Below, piece after piece: positions 35,655 to 44,947 of a DNA stretch of 64,000 bases. The stretch's first letter is position 1; every line of letters starts with the position of its first letter. The stretch is from assembly GCF_036039175.1 (NCBI RefSeq), contig NZ_JAYXKP010000006.1, positions 1 to 64,000 on the forward strand, read 5' to 3'. This DNA comes from Marinilactibacillus sp036039175. GTDB lineage: Bacteria; Bacillota; Bacilli; Lactobacillales; Carnobacteriaceae_A. Below the pieces are notes generated by a model. That model worked only from the letters and a program-made list of their open reading frames with translations. It searched no databases and was not told the DNA's origin. Made by a program: the position numbers and the translations under genes.

Positions 35655-35721
35655 GGAACCGGTACCACCCTAGTATAATTGTAGTCACTATTTTTGTCAA
35701 CGCTTTTATGGAACCGGTATC
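35655..35721 (-). promoter_or_regulatory. mgtC operon promoter flanked by two matching operators
   Basis: On the minus strand TTGACA (35695-35700) and TATACT (35672-35677) are 17 bp apart. GGAACCGGTACC lies at 35655-35666 and GGAACCGGTATC at 35710-35721, on either side, exactly 55 bp apart. CCGG-centred near-palindromes are typical of LacI-type regulators. Nothing nearby encodes one. Confidence 0.78.
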
Positions 35722-35875
35722 TAATTAGTTTTGTACGTATTAAGATATCCAACAACTACCAGTTAGGCTTTTTTTTTATGTATTTAATGCTCATTTGGAC
35801 AATTAATCATTAGCATATCCTAACGCTTTGACGATTTTAGTTGGAGCACATCAGAATAAGTTTCGCTTTATATAT

Positions 35876-36238
35876 TCAATACAATTCCTTAATAATATGA
35901 TCCTGTACATTTTTGGGTATCGCTGTGACTAAAAATATGACTGCTAAAATAACGACTGCACTTATAAAAATGAACGTATAACTGAGTCCTTGTGAGTATA
36001 CACCATCACCTATGTTTACTTCTGAAGCAGGCATATTAAACTTTTCCATAGAGTATAAATAAATTAAAGATAACAAAAATGTCGTCGACCCAATCAGCCA
36101 GTTTCTTTTACGTATTCTTCTTGCTAGTTCGTCTGAAATCAGAAACACTCTATCTCCAACTGTCATTTGATTCTTCGTTCGCTTCTTTAGCATTCCATCC
36201 ACTATAATTTTTCGTCTTGATGGATAGTCGTGATTCAC
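35876..36238 (-). CDS. Small membrane protein, hypothetical
   Basis: A 120-residue protein with a basic N-terminal part (about 1-45) and two membrane helices (about 48-62 and 88-108). The start is GTG at 36238 with AGGAGGA 6 bases upstream. I recognise no family. Its arrangement, soluble basic head and two helices, gives no functional clue. Confidence 0.68.
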   Translation of the reverse strand: MNHDYPSRRKIIVDGMLKKRTKNQMTVGDRVFLISDELARRIRKRNWLIGSTTFLLSLIYLYSMEKFNMPASEVNIGDGVYSQGLSYTFIFISAVVILAVIFLVTAIPKNVQDHIIKELY

Positions 36239-36331
36239 ACTATTCCTCCTCTCCGTTAAATATCAATCTATTATTCTGCTTTAATTGAAGTATCCTTTTA
36301 AATTCACCTTTAAATATTCCAGAAATTCTAT

Positions 36332-37597
36332 TTATTCCATACTTTTATAATCTAGTGTTCTTTTTCTATCGACTTTCATAAAAGGAATATGCGCAATTAC
36401 CTTCATTACAGACGCCAAAATTAAGACTAGTATAGGTACTTGAATTGTAAATTGCTCAAACAGAAATCCAAACAGTAATACGCCGATCAATCTAGCCATT
36501 GAATGAAATGTCGTTTCAACTGAAACAAATCGTCCAATCTTTTCTGGTGTAATCATTGATTGATACAACGTCGTATAGAAGATCAAGTACAGTGCAAAAG
36601 AGATATACAATACAAAATGAGAAGAACCAAAAAAGAGAATCGACAAGATAGAATTCTCTCTAAGAATAGTTAGAAATCCTTCGTTTATTAATGGGAGCAA
36701 TAAAAACCCAAATACGATAACCCCAAAAAGCCCAATAGTGATATTGTTTTCTATAGAAAAACGCTTTTTTAACATGGGAAGTAATAAGAAAGAAGCAATG
36801 GATCCTATGGTTGCAATACTTTGTATAATCCCATATGACTGTTCACTGTTTCTTAAAATGGTTAGCATTATGTATGGAACGCCTACACTTATAAAGGGAA
36901 AGATGATTAAATGACTCAATACGTCATTCGCGAATAAAGAGGTGATTTTCTTATCTATTAATAAAAGTTTAAAACCACTCATCACATCTTTTAAGTAGTG
37001 TTCTTTTTCGGCTTTTTTAACCTCTTCTTCAAAAAACATGAATCCTTCTAAAACTGAGGAAATTAAGTAAGTAATTCCGGTAACTAGCAACACCATAGAC
37101 ATATTTGTGAATGCATATAAACTAGTTCCTATTATTGGTGCAAGTGCATATGAAGCATCCGCAATCACGCCATACAGTGCGTTTGCATTTGGCAACTCTT
37201 CTTGCTTCACAATCTGTGGTATGATCGATGCAAAAGCTGGGTTGAAGAATATTTCACTTAAAGAATAAAATAGGACTATCATATAAACTAAACTCATAGT
37301 AAGTGAAACACGTAAAGAAATGGCAAACATAATCAAGGCAAATAGCCCTCTGATCAAATCCAAATAGATGACTGTTTTCCTCTTATTCCAGCCATCCACT
37401 AAAGTCCCTACAAAAGGGCTGAGACAAGCAGTCGCTAATAATTGTAGAGACAAAACAAATGAAAATTGTGTAGCTGAATTGGTAAGTTGCAGTACATAAA
37501 GTGATAAAGCGATATTCAACATTAATGTCCCTAATATGGACGTTGAGTTACCAATCAATAGTAGCTTAAAGTTTTTATTTTTTAAAACAGTTAACAA
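36332..37597 (-). CDS. MFS transporter, probable exporter
   Basis: A 421-residue major facilitator with about twelve helices. The conserved loop between helices 2 and 3 is VGTLVDGWNKRKTV. The overall pattern resembles the macrolide exporter-like and EntS-like group. The start is TTG at 37597 with AAAGGAG 8 bases upstream. The substrate cannot be told. It is a single gene divergent from the lipoprotein gene. Confidence 0.88.
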   Translation of the reverse strand: MLTVLKNKNFKLLLIGNSTSILGTLMLNIALSLYVLQLTNSATQFSFVLSLQLLATACLSPFVGTLVDGWNKRKTVIYLDLIRGLFALIMFAISLRVSLTMSLVYMIVLFYSLSEIFFNPAFASIIPQIVKQEELPNANALYGVIADASYALAPIIGTSLYAFTNMSMVLLVTGITYLISSVLEGFMFFEEEVKKAEKEHYLKDVMSGFKLLLIDKKITSLFANDVLSHLIIFPFISVGVPYIMLTILRNSEQSYGIIQSIATIGSIASFLLLPMLKKRFSIENNITIGLFGVIVFGFLLLPLINEGFLTILRENSILSILFFGSSHFVLYISFALYLIFYTTLYQSMITPEKIGRFVSVETTFHSMARLIGVLLFGFLFEQFTIQVPILVLILASVMKVIAHIPFMKVDRKRTLDYKSME

Positions 37598-37874
37598 GAC
37601 AACACTCCTTTCTTCATGACAATTATTACTTTATAGAATTTTCCGGATTCTAGAAGAACCTCATATATGTATTCTAATACAAATCTTTTTGAAAATTTAC
37701 ATCTTCATCCATTTTAGACGAAGAGTCACAAAAGAAGCAACGGAATTTTCAAGATAATTCTTTCTTTTATCCCTTACAGGATTCCTTACTTTTGCTATAC
37801 TGATTTTGTAAGTTTATACAAATTGGAAGTGCTTAGACTATTAGTTGCAGCTGCTTATGAGGAGGAGGGATTTT

Positions 37875-38366
37875 ATGAAAAGAAGTCTTTTATTAATTTT
37901 GCCTTTTTGTTTTTTAATGATTGGATGCACTCAAAATGAACCAAACATTACAGGATACGTGATGGATAAAAATGATGAGTCTGTTTTAATTGTAAGTAAC
38001 CATTCTGCAGACTACGGTTCTACAGGTAGTAGCGAAGGTTTTTACGATGCGGTTACTGCAAGCAACGCTCTCGATGAAGTTAAGATTGGTGATTTGGTCG
38101 AAGTTTGGTATGCTGATGGTGTGCGCGAAACTTATCCAGCTCAAGCAACAATTGGTACACTAAATGTCATTCCTAGCGAACAACCTGAAGGGGCTGATTT
38201 AACTAAATCTGAAGTACTAGATAAAATCTTACCTCAATATTCACCAGAGAACCATCCTCTAGGTGTTAAATCAATATATTACGACGAAAATCAAGATACT
38301 TGGTCTATTATCTTGAGAAGCCTATTTGATGAAGTTGACTATTCTCATAAGATCCTTGATGAATAG
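37875..38366 (+). CDS. DUF3221-like lipoprotein
   Basis: A 163-residue lipoprotein. The signal peptide ends MIGCTQ. The segments ITGYVMDKNDESVLIV and KIGDLVEVWYADGVRETYPAQATI look like a DUF3221 small beta domain; a second part shows Y-DE...WSIILR. ATG at 37875 follows GAGGAGGGA. The function is unknown. It is followed by an acetyltransferase. Confidence 0.78.
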   Translation: MKRSLLLILPFCFLMIGCTQNEPNITGYVMDKNDESVLIVSNHSADYGSTGSSEGFYDAVTASNALDEVKIGDLVEVWYADGVRETYPAQATIGTLNVIPSEQPEGADLTKSEVLDKILPQYSPENHPLGVKSIYYDENQDTWSIILRSLFDEVDYSHKILDE

Positions 38367-38421
38367 TAAGATAAACAACTCGCCAACTTTATTGAGAAAT
38401 GGATATAGGAGATGGTTTATT

Positions 38422-38907
38422 TTGATTGAATTAGAAATAATAACAGAAGACAATTTTGAAGAGTGCATCGGATTAAAAGTACTAGATTCTCAAATTGGGT
38501 ATCTTGCTTCTAATGCATACAGCCTTTCTGAAACATATGCGCTCACTAATCATCCACTGAACATACCTATGCCCTTTGCTATCTACAATAAAGAGACTAT
38601 GGTTGGATTCGCATTAGTCGTTTACCAACCAAGAGATATCAACGATCCAGATGATGATGAAGATATTTATTATCTATCGCGTATAATGATAGATAATAAA
38701 TATCAAGGATTCGGTTATGGAAAACAGGCTCTTTATCAAATTATTGAATTAGTAAATTCTCGCCCACATGGTCCAGCAACTACCTTGATTTTATCAAGTT
38801 CTCCTGAGAACAACCCTGCTTATTCCCTCTATCTATCTGCTGGGTTTCGAAAAATGGGGATTAAAGATGTTGATGAAGATGAAATTATAAAATTAAAACT
38901 GCGATAA
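38422..38907 (+). CDS. GNAT family N-acetyltransferase
   Basis: A 161-residue acetyltransferase. Conserved segments are MVGFALVVYQP, YLSRIMIDNKYQGFGYGKQALYQII (acetyl-CoA loop) and NNPAYSLYLSAGFRK, as in spermine/spermidine acetyltransferases. The most likely start is TTG at 38422, with AGGAGATGG upstream; a longer frame overlapping the lipoprotein gene lacks a site. The substrate is inferred to be a polyamine or amine. Confidence 0.82.
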   Translation: MIELEIITEDNFEECIGLKVLDSQIGYLASNAYSLSETYALTNHPLNIPMPFAIYNKETMVGFALVVYQPRDINDPDDDEDIYYLSRIMIDNKYQGFGYGKQALYQIIELVNSRPHGPATTLILSSSPENNPAYSLYLSAGFRKMGIKDVDEDEIIKLKLR

Positions 38908-39072
38908 GATTTACGAATAGATAACTTTATTTACTTCGACTATACAAATGAATTGTGATAAAAAATAAAAAGTACTACTTCTAAAATTACCTATTAATTG
39001 AGCCTTCTCTTATTTTTTTGGTAATCACTTATATGATAGTTTTCCCTATAAAATTAAGTTATTTAATAGATT

Positions 39073-39687
39073 TTATATGTCGTTGTTCTCATTATACTTA
39101 TCTTGTTGTTCTTTTAACTTTTCTTTCTCCAAAAAATTTTTCAAATCTGATTTAAGGATTATTTCTTCATATTCAGAAACATTCTGTTGCTTTATTTGAT
39201 TATATTTTTTCTTGAAGTCATATTTAAAAATCAACCAATAATATATAGAAATCTGCAATAAACTTCCAAAAATAATAATAATTAAAATTCCAATTAGCAC
39301 CAAATAAAAATTATTCATTATTCCATATAACCAGTCATTTAAAAAAGATAACAGTACTAATGAAAAAGATGAAACAAAGCCCCTATTAACCATTGATATC
39401 AGTGAAGAAAATTCTTTATAGTTTTTTAAATTCGAAATAAATGAATCAGAATCTACTGAAAGAATATAAGTATAAAGCGAAAAATAAATACCTATTATTA
39501 CAGTCGAAATAGTCACAAGATTTCCATTTTCTATAATTGCTATTGATTCGAAACCAATAACAAAATCATTAAAAACGTTCATAGAAGTAAATAGTTGGAG
39601 TAAATATAATACGAGTAACAGAAAAAAAGAAACACAAAAAATGATTATTAAGAAATTTTGTTCAAAAAAACGTATTAATTTTTTCAT
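39073..39687 (-). CDS. Membrane protein of an AT-rich two-gene cassette
   Basis: A 204-residue protein with four hydrophobic helices (about 10-30, 50-75, 95-115, 122-150) and a highly charged C-terminal tail (KYNQIKQQN..., EKLKEQQDKYN). I do not recognise it. The gene is AT-rich, follows the larger cytoplasmic gene by 48 bases, and has AGGTC-type ribosome site (GGAGG). The pair looks like a two-component module, possibly defensive. Confidence 0.7.
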   Translation of the reverse strand: MKKLIRFFEQNFLIIIFCVSFFLLLVLYLLQLFTSMNVFNDFVIGFESIAIIENGNLVTISTVIIGIYFSLYTYILSVDSDSFISNLKNYKEFSSLISMVNRGFVSSFSLVLLSFLNDWLYGIMNNFYLVLIGILIIIIFGSLLQISIYYWLIFKYDFKKKYNQIKQQNVSEYEEIILKSDLKNFLEKEKLKEQQDKYNENNDI

Positions 39688-39735
39688 ACTAGACCTCCAT
39701 TTACAACAAATTAGCTTATGCTAAACTAAATAAAC

Positions 39736-40755
39736 CTATACATCATCTTCAATTGTTGGTTCTGTTGGATACCCAAACTGAATTTCATTTACCTCAATAT
39801 GTATAATTTCACCCAAGTATTGATGAAACTCTGCATTTTTATTACTTCCTTGTTCATCGTAATAATGACTAGTAACTTGATTTGCAAGATATTCGAAACC
39901 AGTTAGATTTTCACAGTTGACATTGGAAGTATAAAATCCATCATGTTTCAAATCAATAGTGTCTACATCATTAGTTTCAGGATTTAAAAAACTTACTTTA
40001 GCTGAAACCAACAGGGGAGAATCGGCATCTAAAAGTAGTAATATATTTGTAACGTCATCAACATTCATGTTTCTTCTCATACGCCCTTTTTTTAGTACAA
40101 CAGTCGTTTCATTAACATCATATTGATTAGAGACAGCTACAGGACCATTAAATAATCTTTCTAAGACACCTTCTGAATTTCCAGGATTAGGAAATAAATT
40201 CAAAATTTGAAAGTTATCGTTTTTAACAGTAATAGAGATACTTTTTATACTGTCCGAGGCTGAAACCAGATTCATTGCTCTAGGTTTTACTATCTGGATT
40301 AGTTTCACGGTATACTGACTATCTCCATTTTGGTTAAGGTATTTAGTAAGAAAATTTTCAATTTGCAGTTTTCTCGGACCATTAAAATTATACTCCATAA
40401 TAAGTAATTTTGAGTCAGAAACGAACAGGCAAGTATTAGGTTGATAAACGTCACCTAATATTTCATCTAAATTATCACTACCAATTTCTCCAGCGAACGG
40501 TTTATCGTCAAGGAACTTTCCTAACCAAAGAGATCTATTGCTAGTTTCATATTCAGACCCATCTTGGCTCCTTCCGCCGGCAGATCTTCCTTGATTTGGA
40601 TATCTATGTTTTGACAAGAATATAGTTTTTCCTTCTACAACAGTTGTTCTTTCTAAAGGAGTTCCGTTATTTATAAAATCGATTAATCTTTCAATTGGAT
40701 AACTTGTTTTTTGTCCATCTTTACAAATGAAAATATTATAATATAGTAATTTCAT
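39736..40755 (-). CDS. Cytoplasmic protein of an AT-rich two-gene cassette
   Basis: A 339-residue protein without a signal or membrane helix. The N-terminal third has KTIFLSKHRYPNQG and WLGKFLDDKPFAGEIGS, and the middle shows IQIVKPRAMNLV. I do not recognise a family with confidence. GGAGGTG precedes the ATG. It is upstream of the membrane protein and would be co-transcribed. The flanking DNA is AT-rich, which suggests acquisition by transfer. The size and order recall Kiwa-like pairs, but I see no shared motif. Confidence 0.68.
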   Translation of the reverse strand: MKLLYYNIFICKDGQKTSYPIERLIDFINNGTPLERTTVVEGKTIFLSKHRYPNQGRSAGGRSQDGSEYETSNRSLWLGKFLDDKPFAGEIGSDNLDEILGDVYQPNTCLFVSDSKLLIMEYNFNGPRKLQIENFLTKYLNQNGDSQYTVKLIQIVKPRAMNLVSASDSIKSISITVKNDNFQILNLFPNPGNSEGVLERLFNGPVAVSNQYDVNETTVVLKKGRMRRNMNVDDVTNILLLLDADSPLLVSAKVSFLNPETNDVDTIDLKHDGFYTSNVNCENLTGFEYLANQVTSHYYDEQGSNKNAEFHQYLGEIIHIEVNEIQFGYPTEPTIEDDV

Positions 40756-41195
40756 AATACACCTCCATATAATTATATAACCTTAACCAATTAAAACAAA
40801 AAAGGATTAGTAATACAACATTATATTAACTTAGACAGCTTACATGAACCTCCAGATACTATTAATCTATAATACAACAAGAACTTACGTTTGCATACAA
40901 TTTTAATTAAAGTTAACCGAATTTTAATTAAGCTAAAGTATATTACTATACTAAATAGTTCTTATTTTCTAGGATTTGTTAGTTGAAGTTTTCAAGCATT
41001 TTGATTACTTAAATTCACTTTCCAATATTTTCTCACTTACATTGTATAATTAGTAAATCAATCATATCATTATTGAGTTTTAAAGAATGATACCCGAGAA
41101 TTTTTAGTTATATAATTTTATTTATTAGTTTAAGTACATATATATTTCAAATTTTGTATTAAATCGAATAATTCGTTATTCTTTTCTCAAATCAA
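40756..41195. other. AT-rich intergenic region
   Basis: About 440 bases between the two-gene cassette and the guaA terminator. It is very AT-rich, without open frames, clear RNA structure or repeats that I can see. It probably holds the cassette promoter. Confidence 0.5.
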
Positions 41196-41233
41196 AAAAA
41201 GACATCCCTAGTCGCTAAAAACTAGAGATGTTC
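41196..41233 (-). terminator. Terminator after guaA
   Basis: On the minus strand the stem ACATCtCTAGT/ACTAGgGATGT is followed by U7. Confidence 0.82.
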
Positions 41234-41258
41234 AGCATTATTCGTGGGTAATTTGTTT

Positions 41259-42812
41259 TCACTCCCACTCAATTGTAGCAGGTGGCTTGCTCGTAATATC
41301 GTATACTACGCGGTTAATATGATCCACTTCGTTTACAACACGTGTGGAGATTTTTTCTAGTACATCGAATGGGATTCTTGCCCAGTCTGATGTCATGCCA
41401 TCAATAGATGTTACGGCGCGGATACCGATTGTATAGTCATACGTTCTACCGTCGCCCATAACCCCTACTGATTTGAAACCTGGTAAAACTGTGAAGTATT
41501 GCCATACATCGCGGTCGAGTCCTGCATTGGCAATTTCTTCTCGCAAGATGGCATCACTTTCACGAACGACTTCTAATTTTTCTTCTGTGACTTCACCTAG
41601 TACACGAATCGCAAGTCCTGGTCCCGGGAACGGTTGGCGCCATACTAAACTTGATGGCATGCCTAACTCTTCTCCAAGCGCACGTACTTCGTCTTTAAAC
41701 AAGGTGTTCATTGGCTCAATCAATTCAAACTGCATGTCTTCCGGTAATCCACCTACGTTGTGGTGAGATTTGATCGTTTGTGCAGTCGTTGTTCCACTCT
41801 CAATAACGTCCGTATACAGCGTTCCTTGTGCTAGGAAGTCAATGCCTTCAAGTTTCGTCGCTTCGTCGTTAAAGACTTCGATAAACTCATTTCCGATGAT
41901 CTTACGTTTCTGTTCAGGATCACTGACACCTGCAAGTTTGCTCATGAAGCGTTCTTTTGCATCTACACGAATCACATTCAGTCCAAATTTGTTCTCCAGA
42001 CTCCCCATCACTTGATCGCCTTCACCTTTACGCAGCAAACCATGGTCTACAAAGATACAAACCAGCTGATCACCAATTGCTTTGTTCAGCAAGACACCTG
42101 TAACACTCGAATCTACCCCGCCTGAAAGTCCAAGCAACACTTTACGGTCTCCAACTTGCTCACGAATCTTATCTACTTCAAGATCGATAAACTGACCCAT
42201 ATCCCAGTTACCTTCAAAGCCACATACGTTAAATGCGAAGTTACGCAGGATCTCATTTCCATGTTCTGTGTGACGCACCTCTGGGTGGAATTGAACAGCA
42301 TGGAAGTTCTTTGCCTTGTTTTCGATTGCGGCGATTGGACAATGTGGATTGATAGCTGTAATCTCGAATCCTTCTGGAAGTTCTGTTACATAGTCTCCGT
42401 GACTCATCCAAACCGTTTCTTCTTGTTCAAGAGTTGTGAACAATTCTGCTGAGCGGTTCTTGATTTCAAGAGTCGCCTTACCGTATTCACGCGTTCCGGC
42501 AGGTTCAACTTTCCCACCTAACTTGTGAGCCATTAGTTGCATCCCGTAACAAATTCCAAAGATTGGAATACCGAGTTCAAAAATCTCAGGATCAATTGAA
42601 AAAGCTTCTTCATCATAAACACTCATTGGCCCACCTGAGAAGATGATACCTTTAACGTTTGATTCTTTTAATTCTTGAGCTGTAACTGTATGTGGTAAAA
42701 GTTCTGAAAAGACGCCAAACTCTCTAATGCGGCGTGTAATTAACTGATTGAACTGACTACCGAAATCTAGAACAGCCATTTTTTCTACTTGTTGCGTAAT
42801 GGATTCACTCAC
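41259..42812 (-). CDS. guaA: GMP synthase (glutamine-hydrolysing)
   Basis: A 517-residue GuaA that aminates XMP to GMP with glutamine and ATP. The N-terminal glutaminase domain has GICYGMQLM (nucleophilic Cys) and FHPEV (His and Glu). The ATP pyrophosphatase domain has LGLSGGVDSSV, and the C-terminal dimerisation domain ends KPPATIEWE. The start is GTG at 42812, 8 bases after GAGGTG. I looked for a purine riboswitch upstream and saw none. Confidence 0.97.
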   Translation of the reverse strand: MSESITQQVEKMAVLDFGSQFNQLITRRIREFGVFSELLPHTVTAQELKESNVKGIIFSGGPMSVYDEEAFSIDPEIFELGIPIFGICYGMQLMAHKLGGKVEPAGTREYGKATLEIKNRSAELFTTLEQEETVWMSHGDYVTELPEGFEITAINPHCPIAAIENKAKNFHAVQFHPEVRHTEHGNEILRNFAFNVCGFEGNWDMGQFIDLEVDKIREQVGDRKVLLGLSGGVDSSVTGVLLNKAIGDQLVCIFVDHGLLRKGEGDQVMGSLENKFGLNVIRVDAKERFMSKLAGVSDPEQKRKIIGNEFIEVFNDEATKLEGIDFLAQGTLYTDVIESGTTTAQTIKSHHNVGGLPEDMQFELIEPMNTLFKDEVRALGEELGMPSSLVWRQPFPGPGLAIRVLGEVTEEKLEVVRESDAILREEIANAGLDRDVWQYFTVLPGFKSVGVMGDGRTYDYTIGIRAVTSIDGMTSDWARIPFDVLEKISTRVVNEVDHINRVVYDITSKPPATIEWE

Positions 42813-42944
42813 TAAATCTACACCTCTATTTTAAATTTTAATGACTCTTTTTTCGAGCCCTTACGTAATGATTTTTACTAGTGTATCATGATTGTTCGCT
42901 TTTATGTACCATAATTTCAATTTTTCACCGTTTTCTTTCTAAAA

Positions 42945-42983
42945 TTAAAGAAAAGACAGTCACCTCCAAAATGACTGCCTTCC
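42945..42983 (-). terminator. Terminator with no assigned gene
   Basis: On the minus strand GGCAGTCATTTTGGAGGTGACTGTC forms a stem, followed by UUUUCUUU. It lies about 210 bases below the GST terminator with no open frame of useful length between, so it could end a small RNA or protect guaA from read-through. Confidence 0.6.
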
Positions 42984-42984
42984 A

Positions 42985-43190
42985 TAAAACCTATTAAAAC
43001 ACGTACATCATACTTATAAAAAGAACTAGTTCATTCCAAAACACGAATAATAGTCAGATCCATAAAGCTACTAAACCGTATTCAAATAGCGAACAAGGAA
43101 TTTTTGATTTTTGATTATCTACCAAACCGAATGAACGCCAACTTAATATAAAAAACTACGACGCTTATTTATATTACTTTTGTTCATAGA
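42985..43190 (-). other. Possible small transcript region between two terminators
   Basis: About 205 bases bounded by the GST terminator above and another minus-strand terminator below. Only very short frames (14 codons or fewer) occur. No promoter stands out. Confidence 0.35.
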
Positions 43191-43194
43191 AAAA

Positions 43195-43240
43195 AACCTT
43201 TCCCGCTAAACCATCTAATGTTGATCAGCGAGAAAGGTTA
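43195..43240 (-). terminator. Terminator after the glutathione transferase gene
   Basis: The stem AACCTTTCtCGCTGATC and its partner ends in U7 on the minus strand. Confidence 0.82.
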
Positions 43241-43252
43241 AATGACATTTAA

Positions 43253-44035
43253 TTAAAGTTCTTTATATTCTACTTCAAGTGCACGTTTAACGGCTGGTCT
43301 TTCAAGAATCTTGTCTGCCCATGCTTTCAAGTTTGTGTATTCGTCAGCTTTCAAGAATTTGTCCGCTTCACCGTATAATTCGCCTTGAACAAGACGACCA
43401 TACCATGGCCAGATTGCCATGTCTGCGATTCCGTACTCGTTACCATTCATATACGCATTGTCCGCTAAGTGCTTGTCTAAGAGATCAAGCTGACGTTTTG
43501 CTTCCATTGTATAACGGTTGATTGGATACTCTTGTGCTGTCGGTGCGTAGTTGTAGAAGTGACCAAATCCGCCACCTAAGAATGGTGCAGCTCCTGTTTG
43601 CCAGAATAACCAATTCATGAGTTCCGTGCGCTCAGCAAGTGCTGTTGGCATGAATGTCTCAAACTTCTCAGCTAGGTATAACAGAATCGATACAGATTCA
43701 AATACACGAATCGGTTGGTCTTCTGAGTGATCCATCATTGCCGGGATTTTAGAGTTCGGATTGATATTAACAAAGTCACTTCCGAATTGATCGCCGTTCA
43801 TGATATTGATCTTATATAAGTCATACCCAGCATTTTCAACACCGGCTTCTTTTAATTCTTCTAGCATAATCGCTACTTTTACGCCGTTTGGTGTACCTAG
43901 CGAATAGACTTGTAGAGGTTGATCTCCTACTGGAAGTTTTTGTTCGAATCGGCTTCCGGCTGTAGGCTGGTTACCTGTTTCACTTTTTTCATCTGGTTCC
44001 CATTCCCATACTTCTGGAATTTCGTAGTTTGACAT
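43253..44035 (-). CDS. Glutathione S-transferase-like protein, YghU type
   Basis: A 260-residue GST-like protein. The N-terminal thioredoxin-like domain has VYSLGTPNGVKVAIMLEEL and NPNSKIPAMMD with ESVSILLYLAEKF, and the helical domain has WLFWQTGAAPFLGGGFGHFYNYAP. This matches YghU/YfcG disulphide-bond reductases, which use glutathione. ATG at 44035 lies 9 bases after AAGGAG; GTG at 44044 is too close. The gene stands alone. Confidence 0.9.
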   Translation of the reverse strand: MSNYEIPEVWEWEPDEKSETGNQPTAGSRFEQKLPVGDQPLQVYSLGTPNGVKVAIMLEELKEAGVENAGYDLYKINIMNGDQFGSDFVNINPNSKIPAMMDHSEDQPIRVFESVSILLYLAEKFETFMPTALAERTELMNWLFWQTGAAPFLGGGFGHFYNYAPTAQEYPINRYTMEAKRQLDLLDKHLADNAYMNGNEYGIADMAIWPWYGRLVQGELYGEADKFLKADEYTNLKAWADKILERPAVKRALEVEYKEL

Positions 44036-44162
44036 ATTATCCACTCCTTATGATTTAACTTCAGTATACTGACTAATCCTTTTATTAACAAGAATTCCAT
44101 TTTCATGCCATATCATTTGTAGTGATTTCACCAGATTCTTTGAATTCCCAATGTTAGTACAA

Positions 44163-44212
44163 ATTAAAAAACGCTCAACAAGCGAGTCTTTCGACTCACG
44201 TGTTAAGCGCGT
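44163..44212 (-). terminator. Terminator of the glpKOF operon
   Basis: A long minus-strand hairpin (CGCTTAACACG... with partner CTTGTTGAGCG and inner TGAGTCG/CGACTCG-type stem) ends in U6. It follows glpF. Confidence 0.85.
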
Positions 44213-44225
44213 AAAGGGGACTAAA

Positions 44226-44942
44226 TTATACGATAACCAAGTAAAGTAATCCTGCAAGAATTGCACCGATCATTGGAGCAACAACTGGGATCCAAGCGTA
44301 TCCCCAGTTAGAACCACCTTTGTTCGCGATTGGTAAGAATTGGTGTGCAATTCTTGGGCCTAAGTCACGAGCAGGGTTGATTGCGTATCCTGTTGATCCA
44401 CCTAGTGAAAGACCAATTGAAAGAATCAGCACCCCAACAACAAGTGGGTTCAAACCTTCAGTAAAGGTATTTTGTCCAAACATCATTAGACCAAATACTA
44501 GTACAAATGTACCGATTACTTCAGAAAGAATGTTGCTTGTAGTGTCTTCGATTTCTGCACCTGTTGCAAATGTACCTAAAATTGCGCCTTGATCAGTAGT
44601 GATTCTGAAGTGCGCTAGATAAGTTAACCACACTAGAACTGCTCCGGCAATACCACCAGCTACTTGAGCGATGATGAACGGTACAACCATTGCCCATTCA
44701 AAATCTCCAATAATCGCCATACCCAGTGTTACGGCTGGGTTCAAGTGAGCGGGTCCCATAAATCCTGCAATGTAAACAGCCATGGTTACAGCTGCTCCCC
44801 ATCCCATTGTGATGGCTACCCATCCAGCGCCTTCAGCTTTACTTTTCTTCAAGCTTACTGCCGCTACTACACCGTCACCTAGTAAAATCAAAAACATTGT
44901 TCCTAAAAATTCACTAAAAATCGTTAATACGTCTCCACTCAT
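44226..44942 (-). CDS. glpF: Glycerol uptake facilitator (aquaglyceroporin)
   Basis: A 238-residue MIP channel with six membrane helices. The two pore motifs are HLNPAVTLG and INPARDLGPR. The Asp after the second NPA box is typical of glycerol facilitators, not water-only channels. It is the last gene of glpK-glpO-glpF and starts 6 bases after glpO. Confidence 0.94.
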   Translation of the reverse strand: MSGDVLTIFSEFLGTMFLILLGDGVVAAVSLKKSKAEGAGWVAITMGWGAAVTMAVYIAGFMGPAHLNPAVTLGMAIIGDFEWAMVVPFIIAQVAGGIAGAVLVWLTYLAHFRITTDQGAILGTFATGAEIEDTTSNILSEVIGTFVLVFGLMMFGQNTFTEGLNPLVVGVLILSIGLSLGGSTGYAINPARDLGPRIAHQFLPIANKGGSNWGYAWIPVVAPMIGAILAGLLYLVIV

Positions 44943-44947
44943 CTAAT

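Noticed and set aside
39073..40755. Naming the two-gene cassette as Kiwa.
   Set aside because: Gene sizes and membrane topology fit loosely, but I see no KwaB-type motif, so I left it unnamed.
42813..42960. Purine riboswitch in front of guaA.
   Set aside because: I saw no conserved purine aptamer core; only a terminator-like stem is present.
44048..44266. A 72-codon frame between glpF and the GST gene, minus strand.
   Set aside because: It runs through the glp operon terminator and overlaps the end of glpF, with no ribosome site.
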